In this document: one piece after another, positions 50,760-57,852 of the stretch
Layout of the letters: every line of letters begins with the position of its first letter
Position numbering within the stretch: position 1 is the first letter of the stretch
NCBI RefSeq assembly: GCF_013410115.1
Contig: NZ_JACCCV010000001.1
Coordinates: 186,001-250,000, forward strand
DNA: 64,000 nucleotides
Source: Tunturiibacter gelidiferens
GTDB lineage: Bacteria; Acidobacteriota; Terriglobia; Terriglobales; Acidobacteriaceae
Direction of reading: 5' to 3'
Notes under the pieces: generated by a model
The model's input: only the letters and a program-made list of their open reading frames with translations
What the model was told of the DNA's origin: nothing
Database searches by the model: none
Program-made: the position numbers and the translations under genes

Positions 50760-51033
50760 GAAATGGGTTTCCCGAACAGTCCATAAGGCTAGGACGAAGG
50801 CACTGAATAACCGTCTCCTTCTCGACTCCAACCGCCATCGCGATAGAGTTTATGAGCGGGTTATTATCCGCCATCGAATCCAGCGTCCCAAGTTGATCGT
50901 CGTTTTCAAGCCATGCGCAGAGGCTTCTGACGGACACGTCGTTCCCGACCGCAATCCTGAGCATCCAGGACGACAGAATCTCATCATTAAGGTGGCCCGG
51001 ATGCCATGGTAAGAGATTTGACACCTTCGTCAC
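50737..51033 (-). pseudogene. TniQ N-terminal fragment
   Basis: The 98-codon frame starts at an ATG and resembles the N-terminus of TniQ proteins: LLPWHPGHLNDEILSSWMLR matches the usual LP-x-x-P-x-P-L-x-D-E-x-L-S-S-W-L-x-R-L pattern, followed by VSVRSLCAWL. TniQ is a target-selection component of Tn7-like and Tn5053-like transposons, normally 300-500 residues. Here the protein stops after LKRFQRL, so it is truncated. No transposase, tniB or terminal repeats were found nearby. I take it as the remnant of a transposon, or as a short relative; the first is more likely. Confidence 0.6.
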
Positions 51034-51091
51034 CCCCTTATCTGGCTGGCCGCGTACAACGCTACTTCGTACTGGTACGAATTATCGTTGT

Positions 51092-52075
51092 TCAGCACGA
51101 ATTAGCGGTGTTTTTGACAGCCAGCCCCGTACTCTCCGCCTGCTCCTGCGCATGGTAGCTGCTCCGCACCAGCGGCCCGCTCTCCACATGCCTGAAACCC
51201 ATCCCCACCGCCTCATGCTTCAGAAAAGCAAACTCCTCCGGCGTATAGTACCTCGCCATCGGCAGATGATCCCTGCTCGGCCGCAGATACTGCCCAATCG
51301 TCAGAATATCCACCTTCCGATCTGCCAGGTCGCGAAACACCGCCAGCAGCTCGTGCATCTCCTCGCCCATCCCCACAATAATGCCTGTTTTGGTTACAAT
51401 CTGGTCGCCATCCCGGTCGTCGAACATCTCCGCAGCAAGCTCCTTCGCATGCTCTAAGAACCGCAACGACTTCTCATACCGCCCACCCGACTTTGCCACC
51501 CGGTAAAGCCGCGGCACCGTCTCAATGTTGTGGTTCAGAATCTCCGGCCTCGCCGCCACCACCATCCGCAGCGCCTCTTCGTTCCCCTGAAAGTCCGGCG
51601 TCAGCACCTCCACCCTGCACCCCGGAGCCTGCAACCGGATCTCATCAATCACGCTCACAAACGCCCGCGCCGCGGCCACATTATCGTCATCGCGATTCAC
51701 GCTCGTAATCACCGCATGCGCCAGTCCAAGCTGCGCGACAGCATAAGCCACCCGCCGCGGCTCATCGAAATCGATCGGCTCCGGCTTCCCCTTCGGCACC
51801 GCGCAAAACCCGCACCGCCGCGTGCAAAGATTTCCCAGCATCATGAACGTCGCAGACTTCTGATTCCAGCACTCCCCAATATTCGGGCACTGCGCGCTCT
51901 CGCACACCGTATGCAGGTTCAGCTCCCGCGCCATCTTCTTCAGGTTATGAAAGGTCTCCCCCATCGGAGCCTTCGCCTTCAACCACGCCGGCTTTGGCGC
52001 AGGTTTGCGCGGCGTCAGATCAATCTGTATCAGCTCTGCATTCAATTGGGCCACCGGTGGAGTCATCCCATCCAT
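51092..52075 (-). CDS. lipA: Lipoyl synthase
   Basis: The 327-residue radical-SAM enzyme has both [4Fe-4S] clusters: the auxiliary one by CESAQCPNIGEC and the radical-SAM one by CTRRCGFCAVPKG. Further motifs are VITSVNRDD, the NIETVPRLYR segment and the C-terminal GPLVRSSYHA with the conserved Ser ligand. It inserts two sulfur atoms in protein-bound octanoyl groups, making lipoate for pyruvate and 2-oxoglutarate dehydrogenases. Start ATG 52075 is preferred; 52066 (ATG) and 52093 (TTG) are alternatives. The partner lipB is not adjacent. Confidence 0.95.
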   Translation of the reverse strand: MDGMTPPVAQLNAELIQIDLTPRKPAPKPAWLKAKAPMGETFHNLKKMARELNLHTVCESAQCPNIGECWNQKSATFMMLGNLCTRRCGFCAVPKGKPEPIDFDEPRRVAYAVAQLGLAHAVITSVNRDDDNVAAARAFVSVIDEIRLQAPGCRVEVLTPDFQGNEEALRMVVAARPEILNHNIETVPRLYRVAKSGGRYEKSLRFLEHAKELAAEMFDDRDGDQIVTKTGIIVGMGEEMHELLAVFRDLADRKVDILTIGQYLRPSRDHLPMARYYTPEEFAFLKHEAVGMGFRHVESGPLVRSSYHAQEQAESTGLAVKNTANSC

Positions 52076-52195
52076 TGTATCCAACCCGCCCAAACGAGCC
52101 GAAGACCCGCCTCCGCTAGCCAGCCTTAGCGCGTCGGTCTGTGCCGTTTCACATCTCTCAACAATGGACTACAAACAGCTCTCCCAAACAACATG

Positions 52196-52225
52196 AGCCA
52201 GCGAAACGCTGGATTCGCTGGCTCT
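52196..52225. terminator. 11-bp perfect hairpin between lipA and DUF899 gene
   Basis: GAGCCAGCGAA and TTCGCTGGCTC pair around an eight-base loop; TTT follows on the plus strand. It lies 52 bases after the DUF899 stop codon (minus strand) and is probably the end of that operon. Confidence 0.65.
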
Positions 52226-52276
52226 TTCCGCATCGACAAAGTTGACATAGTCAAAGGCGATCACACCTACCCAGTC

Positions 52277-53020
52277 CTATAGGTTCAGCGTCACCTTAGC
52301 GTTATCGACTACTTTCGCCCATCTAGGATCTGTCGAGCCGCTCGAGGCGTATTCATCGTGCCAGTTCCACCACTTATACGGCGGCGTCTGCGGATAGCCC
52401 GCAGGCGAATCCTCCCACTCCTCCTGCCGTCCAAGCGCGGTCATGTCGAGATAGCTCCACACGTTGCCCATCGCCTCATCGCCACGGCTGTTGATGAAGT
52501 AAGTGCGGTATATCTTGTCGCCATCACGAATAAACGAATTATGGCCGTGCCACTGGTCCACACCGAAGTCCACGTCGAAGCTATCCGTGATGGTGTACCA
52601 CGGCATCGTCCAATCCATCCGCTTCTTCAGGCGCTCAATGTCGGGCTGCGACGCACGCGAGGCGTAAGCCAGAGTCGTGTCACGCGCATTCAGATGCGAC
52701 AGATGCGACACCTGATCGGCGCCCAGCGAGCAGCCGCGGCACGCATGATCGGGCCAGCCAAACACCCCCGGCTCGAAGAAAGCCCGATAGACGATCAACT
52801 GACGGCGCCCGTCAAACAAATCGAGCAGGCTCGCCTTCCCGTTCGGTCCGTCGAACTCATACTTGTTCTCCACCGCCATCCACGGCATCCGCCGGCGCTT
52901 GGCAGCCAACGCGTCGCGCTCGTGCGTCACCCGCTTCTCCTCGGCCAATAGACTCTCGCGAGCCGCCATCCACTCCTCTTGCGACACGACCTTCGCATTC
53001 TCAATCACGCTGGTTGCCAT
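52277..53020 (-). CDS. DUF899 family thioredoxin-like protein
   Basis: The 247-residue protein starts at an ATG behind AAAGGAG. It shows the DUF899 pattern: RRRMPWMAVENKYEFDGPNG, YRAFFEPGVFGWPDHACRGC and TLAYASRASQPDIERLKKRM, with a thioredoxin-type fold but a CRGC-like pair instead of a classical active site. The usual tail GxxxGxxxEWxDSPxGxPQ is present (GRQEEWEDSPAGYPQTPPYK). Members are often found with ArsR regulators and SRPBCC or DinB proteins, as here, and are presumed redox enzymes of unknown substrate. It is the last gene of the arsR-type operon and overlaps the small CPVC gene by 20 bases. Confidence 0.88.
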   Translation of the reverse strand: MATSVIENAKVVSQEEWMAARESLLAEEKRVTHERDALAAKRRRMPWMAVENKYEFDGPNGKASLLDLFDGRRQLIVYRAFFEPGVFGWPDHACRGCSLGADQVSHLSHLNARDTTLAYASRASQPDIERLKKRMDWTMPWYTITDSFDVDFGVDQWHGHNSFIRDGDKIYRTYFINSRGDEAMGNVWSYLDMTALGRQEEWEDSPAGYPQTPPYKWWNWHDEYASSGSTDPRWAKVVDNAKVTLNL

Positions 53021-53222
53021 CTTGATCTCTCCTTTGATTTGAGTTCGAGACAATACCTCCTGCTCCATTTCCCCTTCCAAACAGCTTGGATGGAGTTGGT
53101 TCAGGATGGTTGTCCACAGCGTTCTTCACACCGAACTTCTTGATTGCGATCGCCGAAAGTCCGCCCGTAGAGGTGACACTGCCGGCGATCAGCACTGCGG
53201 TTGCGATGCACACTGGACACAT
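53001..53222 (-). CDS. Small CPVC-motif membrane protein
   Basis: The 73-residue product begins CPVCIATAVLIAGSVTSTGG, a pattern of very short membrane proteins in which a CxxC lies at the N-terminus of a single hydrophobic helix. The rest is basic and hydrophilic (AIKKFGVKNAVDN) and its last 20 bases overlap the start of the DUF899 gene. The usual length of such proteins is about 45, so the tail past residue 40 may be a random extension. It follows the DinB gene by 29 bases in the same operon. A redox role with DUF899 is conceivable but unproven. Confidence 0.65.
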   Translation of the reverse strand: MCPVCIATAVLIAGSVTSTGGLSAIAIKKFGVKNAVDNHPEPTPSKLFGRGNGAGGIVSNSNQRRDQDGNQRD

Positions 53223-53251
53223 GGGCTTCTCCTCCCTGCGGTGCGGCTGAC

Positions 53252-53767
53252 TTACGCCGGCTGAGGTTCCTGCTGGAGAGCTGAGCGCTCGTCGGCGCTC
53301 GGGCCCCAGCTTGACGGCACAGGAACGTCGAGCAGGCGCAGGTAGACGCAGAACTGACCGCGGTGCTGGTACCAGTGGTTGAGCATGATATTGCGCAGGA
53401 AGACGACGCGCGGCATAGCTGCGATCTCCTGATCGCCGGCGACGATGCGCCAGGTTGCGTTCATCGCGGCGTCATCGAATCCCGGCAGAACCTCGCGCAC
53501 AGTGGCCACGCTCTGGTCGAAGGTGTCGAGGACCTCCTGCACGCTTGCGGGCTGCGGGAATTGGAACTCTGGCGGCGGGATCTGATCCTTCTGAGCGCCG
53601 CGGACGACTCCTCCAGGCACGAAGGCGAGGTGATACGCCAGTTGCCCAGCGGTCAAGGACCTGGAGTGAGGCTTCCAGGTGAGCTTGTTGTCAGGAAGGC
53701 GCTCGAGGAATCTCCGCGTGACAGGAACCTGATCTTCAAATTCTGCCAGTAAGGATTGTGCGAGCAT
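53252..53767 (-). CDS. DinB family protein
   Basis: The 171-residue protein fits the DinB/YfiT four-helix bundle. Three metal-binding His residues are expected: His48 or so in LAYHLAFVPGG, and the pair in NHWYQHRGQFCVYLR (about 130-135). The N-terminal SLLAEFEDQVPVTRRFLERL and the middle RIVAGDQEIAAMPR are typical. Members are thiol transferases or hydrolases dependent on bacillithiol or related thiols, or have no known activity. It lies in the arsR-type operon, 97 bases after the SRPBCC gene. Confidence 0.86.
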   Translation of the reverse strand: MLAQSLLAEFEDQVPVTRRFLERLPDNKLTWKPHSRSLTAGQLAYHLAFVPGGVVRGAQKDQIPPPEFQFPQPASVQEVLDTFDQSVATVREVLPGFDDAAMNATWRIVAGDQEIAAMPRVVFLRNIMLNHWYQHRGQFCVYLRLLDVPVPSSWGPSADERSALQQEPQPA

Positions 53768-53864
53768 GCGGTTCTCCTTTCGGGTTTGTGTCCTTAAGAC
53801 GGATTGGGATTTGAATTGGCCTAGTCCCGGGTAGGGACGCTAGAGCTGCCTCTGCCTCGAGCTG

Positions 53865-54320
53865 CTATTTGCGAGAGGCCTCGGCATGCCTGCGAACACG
53901 CTCATGCATTGAGTTCCAGCCCTTCGGCATCCCTGCCTTGTGTTCCTCAGTCAGCAGTCCGAGCGCCGTGTGCCGGAAGACGATCAACGTTCCTCCATCG
54001 ACCTCCTTCAGCCGGTACTGGACGTTGTTGACCATCGGGAACGATGCAAACAACGGACCTGCGAACTCCAGCAGCGTAGGCCGCTTGATCGCCTGCACAT
54101 TGGCCCAGAAGTGCCCATTGCCGTCGCCCAGGTCGCGATACCACCTTCCACCCGGCCACGGTTCGATCTTCATGTTCATCGATTTGCCATCCTCGGTCTC
54201 GTTGCCGGGCCCCAGCTGCTCGAGCAGCGCGGCAAAGGTTACGTCCAACGGCGCCTTAACGTGGATCTCCTGATTAAGCGTAAAGGTTAGGTTTTCAAGG
54301 GTCTGTTCTGGGGCAATCAT
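53865..54320 (-). CDS. SRPBCC family protein (AHSA1/START-like)
   Basis: The 151-residue protein has the SRPBCC/AHSA1 fold, a deep hydrophobic cavity built from IHVKAPLDVTFAALLEQLG, EPWPGGRWYRDLGDGNGHFW and TLLEFAGPLFASFPMVNNV. The frame extends to 54515 but overlaps arsR; the ATG at 54320 overlaps the stop codon of arsR as ATGA and has AAAGGAG upstream. The arsR-SRPBCC pair is a very common arrangement. The ligand or reaction is unknown. Confidence 0.88.
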   Translation of the reverse strand: MIAPEQTLENLTFTLNQEIHVKAPLDVTFAALLEQLGPGNETEDGKSMNMKIEPWPGGRWYRDLGDGNGHFWANVQAIKRPTLLEFAGPLFASFPMVNNVQYRLKEVDGGTLIVFRHTALGLLTEEHKAGMPKGWNSMHERVRRHAEASRK

Positions 54321-54703
54321 CGTCTCTCCTTTGGGTCTGAAGGATTGAAATCCGGGGAATTGAAATCTGCTGAGCTCTGGCGGACCGTTGCTTCCGCCAG
54401 CTCCTTCACACGAAGCAACTGGTGCTGCCAGTAACGCTCGAACGTTCCGGCCCACTCGTGCAGAGGGCGTATCGCCTCCGCATTGGTCCGGTACAGCTTT
54501 CGGCGCCCCTGGCACCGCATCCGAACCAGCCCCACGTCGTGCAGCACGCGCAGGTGCTTGGAGATCGAAGGCTGCGGAAGGCCCAGCGCTGCCACAATCT
54601 CGCCGACCGGCCGCTCGGCTCCGGCAAGATAGCTCAAAATCTCCCGCCGGCGGGGCTCAGCAACCGCGTTGAACGTATCCGAAGTGGTGGTCGCTCTTGC
54701 CAT
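54317..54703 (-). CDS. ArsR family transcriptional regulator
   Basis: The 128-residue protein is a winged-helix repressor: AVAEPRRREILSYLAGAERP, VGEIVAALGLPQPSISKHLR (recognition helix) and VGLVRMRCQGRRKLYRTNA (wing). It lacks the paired Cys of metal-sensing ArsR proteins, so it probably responds to another signal, as is usual for arsR-SRPBCC loci. Its stop overlaps the start of the SRPBCC gene. The promoter and a palindrome lie directly before the ATG, pointing to autoregulation. Confidence 0.92.
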   Translation of the reverse strand: MARATTTSDTFNAVAEPRRREILSYLAGAERPVGEIVAALGLPQPSISKHLRVLHDVGLVRMRCQGRRKLYRTNAEAIRPLHEWAGTFERYWQHQLLRVKELAEATVRQSSADFNSPDFNPSDPKERR

Positions 54704-54750
54704 GGCAAAACATTACATACCCATATAGGAATATGTCAAGCGGTTTTGCC
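54704..54750 (-). promoter_or_regulatory. Promoter and operator of the arsR operon
   Basis: On the minus strand TTGACA (54734-54739) and TAATGT (54710-54715) are 18 bases apart, and the ATG of arsR starts six bases after the second box. The transcript would therefore be leaderless. GGCAAAAC and GTTTTGCC (54704-54711, 54743-54750) form an outer inverted repeat and CCTATATGG an inner near-palindrome that overlap the promoter, suitable for repression by ArsR. Confidence 0.7.
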
Positions 54751-55133
54751 TTTGACTTCCGCACAAGGCTGACAACTAGAGCAAAGTAGCCGCTGGCGTA
54801 GAGTCTGCCGTGTCCTTTGGTTGTCATTTCCGAATGGAATCTGCGGTTGCCTTCCTCCACACCAACAGCAAATCCGCTTCAACCAGTGGCAAGGGAGCCC
54901 TCTTCTCTAGCCTCATCCGAAGGATGATGGACCGGATGACCTCGCCAGTCGCGGAACCATGACTCCTCACCCCGGTACACACAAAGTAATGACCCGGAAG
55001 TCGTAGACGTAACTAAAGAAAGAGCATCAACAGATTACGAACAGGGGATATGCTCGCCTCAAGGACTCTTACGACCCCATGCGCCGTCTTCGACCGGCCG
55101 CGCAAAGCCGAGAAATACGGAGGATCCACCTCG
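54751..55133. other. Gap upstream of the Pro-rich protein gene, no gene seen
   Basis: About 380 bases between divergent genes. No frame has protein character; a plus frame opens at 55050 and is continuous with the next gene, but no ribosome binding site supports that earlier start. Confidence 0.5.
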
Positions 55134-56297
55134 ATGACGCGAACCTCAATCATGCGGACGATAACGCGAACGAAGACCATCTCTCTCTCGGGATTGCTTG
55201 GCTTGGCCCTGGCTTTCTCCTCGACGGGCCGCGCCGCTGCGCAGATACAGACCGCACCGCAGATACAGCCCGCCCAATCAGCCCCCCAGCCCGCCTCGCC
55301 AGTGCAGCCCACAGACGCATCCCAGCCTACAGACGCGTCCCAGCCCACAGCCGGGCAAGGGCAGACCAGTCAGCCCCTCGATGACAACAAAGTCACATCG
55401 TTTCCAGCCATCTCGCAACCCGCCGCACCCATCGTTGCGAAGGATAAAAAAGGAAAGCAGGAGTACACCGGACCGACGACACTGGTGGAGCTGCCGCCCA
55501 CGCCGATGCTCGACGCAGAAGGCAAGCAGCAGCAGGACCCCGAAGGCAAGCTGATGTTCAACCCGCCCATCCGGCAACAGCGCGACAAAAAAGGACACCC
55601 GCTCTTCGACGCTGAGAACAAGCCCGTGATGCAGACCAAAAACGAACTCGGATACGACGAGAACGGCAAGAAGCTGCACGCCCCGAAAGAAAAGCCGCCA
55701 AAGACCGTCTCAGTCTCCATCAGCCGCGGCACCCTCACCGTCGACGGAATGACCGGCAAGGCCGCTCTCAACTACGAGATCAAGGACCTCAAATACATCT
55801 ACGTCTACGTCCCCGGTGTCGGCACCACGATCATCTCAAACGATCCCTTCCCCGGCGCCGTCGAACAGAAGAGAGCCTTCGACGACAAGACGCTCACCGT
55901 AACCGTCGGCGATCACGTCCTGCAGTTAGCCTCCGACAATCGTCTTCTGGGCAAGGCCCCGGAGTCTGCCTACGTCCTCGTCGACAGAAGTTTTTCCGTG
56001 CCGACCAAATTCCCGGTGGTCGGTTACGGACCCATCCGTGTAGCTCCTTATGCATGGCCCGGCTCAAAGGAGAACGAGGTCTTGACCGGCGCAGTTGAGG
56101 CCCCTCCCCTGCCTGCTGATCTGCGCCCAACTCCGCTTCTGCAGCCTTGCCCTGCAGGCCAGATGCGAACGGCCGGCCCTGCCGTGCTCCCTGGGCAAAC
56201 CGCCGCGCCGCGCCCCTGTGTCCCCATCGCCTCGGTCCAAACGAACGCGACCTACGCCAACCAGGCAGCTCTACCCATGAGAAACGCAAGCAAATAA
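55134..56297 (+). CDS. Hypothetical secreted protein with Pro/Gln-rich repeat segment
   Basis: The ATG at 55134 has GGAGG at long spacing; a signal peptide (SGLLGLALAFSSTGRAAA) follows. Residues of about 45-85 are Gln/Pro/Ala/Thr-rich with repeats of PTDASQ and QIQTAP. The domain after that is charged, with repeated D-x-x-G-K or E-G-K motifs (DAEGKQQQDPEGKLMFNPP, RDKKGHPLFDAENKPVM, YDENGKKLHAPKEK), reminiscent of short beta-hairpin repeats. A beta-rich C-terminal half contains YEIKDLKYIYVYVPGVGT and ends in a Cys-containing region. The family is not recognised; the role is probably in the envelope. A palindromic repeat follows. Confidence 0.7.
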   Translation: MTRTSIMRTITRTKTISLSGLLGLALAFSSTGRAAAQIQTAPQIQPAQSAPQPASPVQPTDASQPTDASQPTAGQGQTSQPLDDNKVTSFPAISQPAAPIVAKDKKGKQEYTGPTTLVELPPTPMLDAEGKQQQDPEGKLMFNPPIRQQRDKKGHPLFDAENKPVMQTKNELGYDENGKKLHAPKEKPPKTVSVSISRGTLTVDGMTGKAALNYEIKDLKYIYVYVPGVGTTIISNDPFPGAVEQKRAFDDKTLTVTVGDHVLQLASDNRLLGKAPESAYVLVDRSFSVPTKFPVVGYGPIRVAPYAWPGSKENEVLTGAVEAPPLPADLRPTPLLQPCPAGQMRTAGPAVLPGQTAAPRPCVPIASVQTNATYANQAALPMRNASK

Positions 56298-56370
56298 TCG
56301 AAGCAAACAACCCGGACAGAGAGCGAGGCGAGCAAGATAAGAAGTGAAGGGCCGGAAAACCTGCGCCCCC

Positions 56371-56464
56371 GACCGAAGGGAGGACCCACGCCCCGAACCC
56401 GCCAAGACCGGTACACAAGTCACGAAGTGACCGCCCTCCGCGCAGGAGGCCCGTCCGGCAGGAC
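56371..56464. repeat. Compound palindromic repeat, half unit
   Basis: Central motif GACCGAAGGGAGGACCC, then GTCACGAAGTGACC and the arm CCTCC-GCGCA-GGAGG ending CGTCCGGCAGGAC. This half lacks the left arm, like the copy at 3401. Confidence 0.85.
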
Positions 56465-56631
56465 CAAAAATAAATCCGAAAAAGCTGGCGTATCTTTCAA
56501 CCCCCAAAAACACGCGGCGAAACACCACACTCCCACCAGCAATCCACCACAAACTCACCACCAAAACACCACACCCAAAACCAGCTTTTTTCCAAAACCC
56601 CCTCAAAAACACCAGCAAAACAGCAAAACCA
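56465..56631. other. Strongly strand-asymmetric A/C-rich stretch
   Basis: The plus strand is nearly all A and C, with few G; the minus strand therefore has repeated GGTGG and TTTTGG groups that could form G-quadruplexes. It follows the stop codon of the DUF4442 gene (minus) and could form part of its 3' end. The minus strand has an open frame of hydrophobic residues that continues into the repeat; I see no start or ribosome binding site. Confidence 0.5.
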
Positions 56632-57108
56632 TCACCCGCCACCACCCCGCAATTTTTTTCTCTCCTCATGCGCTTTTTTCGTCGCGCAGTAGATCACCCG
56701 CTCCACCTCCGCGACCACTCCCCCCGCATCGTCCTTCACCTCCACCAAAAATTTCACATCCGCCCGCCCCTCCCCCTCGAGCAGCGCCCAAACCTCAGCC
56801 AGCCGCTCCGCCGTCAACCGAAACTCCGCGCGAACCCGCCCCAATCCAGGCTTTTTGTAACGTATCGAAGCCGCCTTATCCCAGACCACAAACTCCGGTC
56901 CAAGATTCGTAGCCAGCATAATCATGTAAAACGGATCAGTCAGCGCGAACAGCGACCCGCCAAACTGCACCCCCACATAGTTGCGATTCCACGGCCGCAG
57001 CGGCATCTCCACGTCAATCGCGCGCAGATCCTTATCCAGCCGCGTCACCTTGATGCCCGTCCCAAACAACGGCGGCCACCAACCGATATGGCGCAACCAC
57101 CAACTCAT
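56632..57108 (-). CDS. DUF4442 hotdog-fold thioesterase-like protein
   Basis: The 158-residue protein fits DUF4442 (YiiD C-terminal type), a hotdog fold. Key segments are WWPPLFGTGIKVTRLDKDLR, the helix stretch FGGSLFALTDPFYMIMLATN and WDKAASIRYKKPGLGRVRAE. The Gly/Asp motif at the start of the central helix is in the place of the catalytic residue of related acyl-CoA thioesterases. The tail is highly basic and Gly-rich (KKLRGGGG). It overlaps the next gene upstream (ATGA at 57105-57108), as does that gene its own neighbour, so three genes form a tightly coupled set. Confidence 0.85.
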   Translation of the reverse strand: MSWWLRHIGWWPPLFGTGIKVTRLDKDLRAIDVEMPLRPWNRNYVGVQFGGSLFALTDPFYMIMLATNLGPEFVVWDKAASIRYKKPGLGRVRAEFRLTAERLAEVWALLEGEGRADVKFLVEVKDDAGGVVAEVERVIYCATKKAHEERKKLRGGGG

Positions 57109-57482
57109 CGCAACCGATCCCGCACTTCCGTCCTCACCAGATAAAGAAAGAACACCAGCGCAAACAATCCCTGCACCAGGAACGGCCCAGCGTGCGTCTT
57201 CTCAAACACAAACAGATTGCCGAGGCAAAGCGTCAAACATCCACCCAACACCAGCGCCCATCCCCATCGCCGCAGCCGCAGCAGCCCAAACACTCCCGCC
57301 GCCAGCAGCGTGCACAGCGCCAGCACACCATACTTTCCCGGTCCTGCACCAAACTTCCCGTTCAACGCAGCGAACGCGTTCACCATCGTCAACACCAGCA
57401 TGAACAGCGCGATCCCCGCCACACCCGGCAACATCCCATGCGCCCGCGCTTCGAGCTTTTTTATCTCATCCGGATCACTCAT
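57105..57482 (-). CDS. Four-helix membrane protein, unknown
   Basis: The 125-residue protein has four transmembrane segments (MLPGVAGIALFMLVLTMVNA, YGVLALCTLLAAGVFGLL, WALVLGGCLTLCLGNLFVF, LVQGLFALVFFLYLV). The N-terminus is charged (DPDEIKKLEARAHG), likely cytoplasmic. No channel or enzyme motif is seen. It overlaps both neighbours by four bases (ATGA), which indicates translational coupling with cytochrome c upstream and DUF4442 downstream. Confidence 0.8.
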   Translation of the reverse strand: MSDPDEIKKLEARAHGMLPGVAGIALFMLVLTMVNAFAALNGKFGAGPGKYGVLALCTLLAAGVFGLLRLRRWGWALVLGGCLTLCLGNLFVFEKTHAGPFLVQGLFALVFFLYLVRTEVRDRLR

Positions 57483-57823
57483 AAAGTATGCAGATACGCC
57501 AGCAAATCATCGAGATCCTGCGGATCCAGCGTATTCCCTTGAGCAGGCATCAGATTGCGTCCATGCACAATCGTCTGCGTCACGCGCTCATCATTTGCGG
57601 GCGCGCCACTCGACAAATACGGCTTCTTGAACATCCCAATCAGCGCCGGCCCATGCAACGGCGCATCCTTGCGGTCGTAGTGGCACTGGGCACAATGCGC
57701 CTCATACACCCCATGTCCATGCATCTGCTGCGCATTCAAATCCGCCAGTGGAGTGGGCGGCGCTATAGACTTACATCCAACAAGAACCCCCGCCAAAAAC
57801 ATCAGAGACAAAGCCCGAATCAT
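57479..57823 (-). CDS. Lipoprotein-type cytochrome c
   Basis: The 114-residue protein has a lipoprotein signal with LVGC (Cys17 or so) and a class I cytochrome c domain with haem site CAQCH (HCAQCHYDRKDAPLHGPAL). The distal ligand is probably Met in RNLMPAQGNTLDPQDLDDLLAYL, the usual M-P-A motif. It is presumably periplasmic and membrane-anchored, carrying electrons. It is first in the set of three overlapping genes; the oxidase or dehydrogenase partner is not in the window. Confidence 0.88.
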   Translation of the reverse strand: MIRALSLMFLAGVLVGCKSIAPPTPLADLNAQQMHGHGVYEAHCAQCHYDRKDAPLHGPALIGMFKKPYLSSGAPANDERVTQTIVHGRNLMPAQGNTLDPQDLDDLLAYLHTL

Positions 57824-57852
57824 CCTCTAATTCTCTCATCCATCTCGCGAAA

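Noticed and set aside
56271..56669. 132-codon minus frame through the A/C-rich stretch
   Set aside because: No start or ribosome binding site. It runs across a palindromic repeat and into the end of the DUF4442 gene, and its hydrophobic look follows from the base composition.
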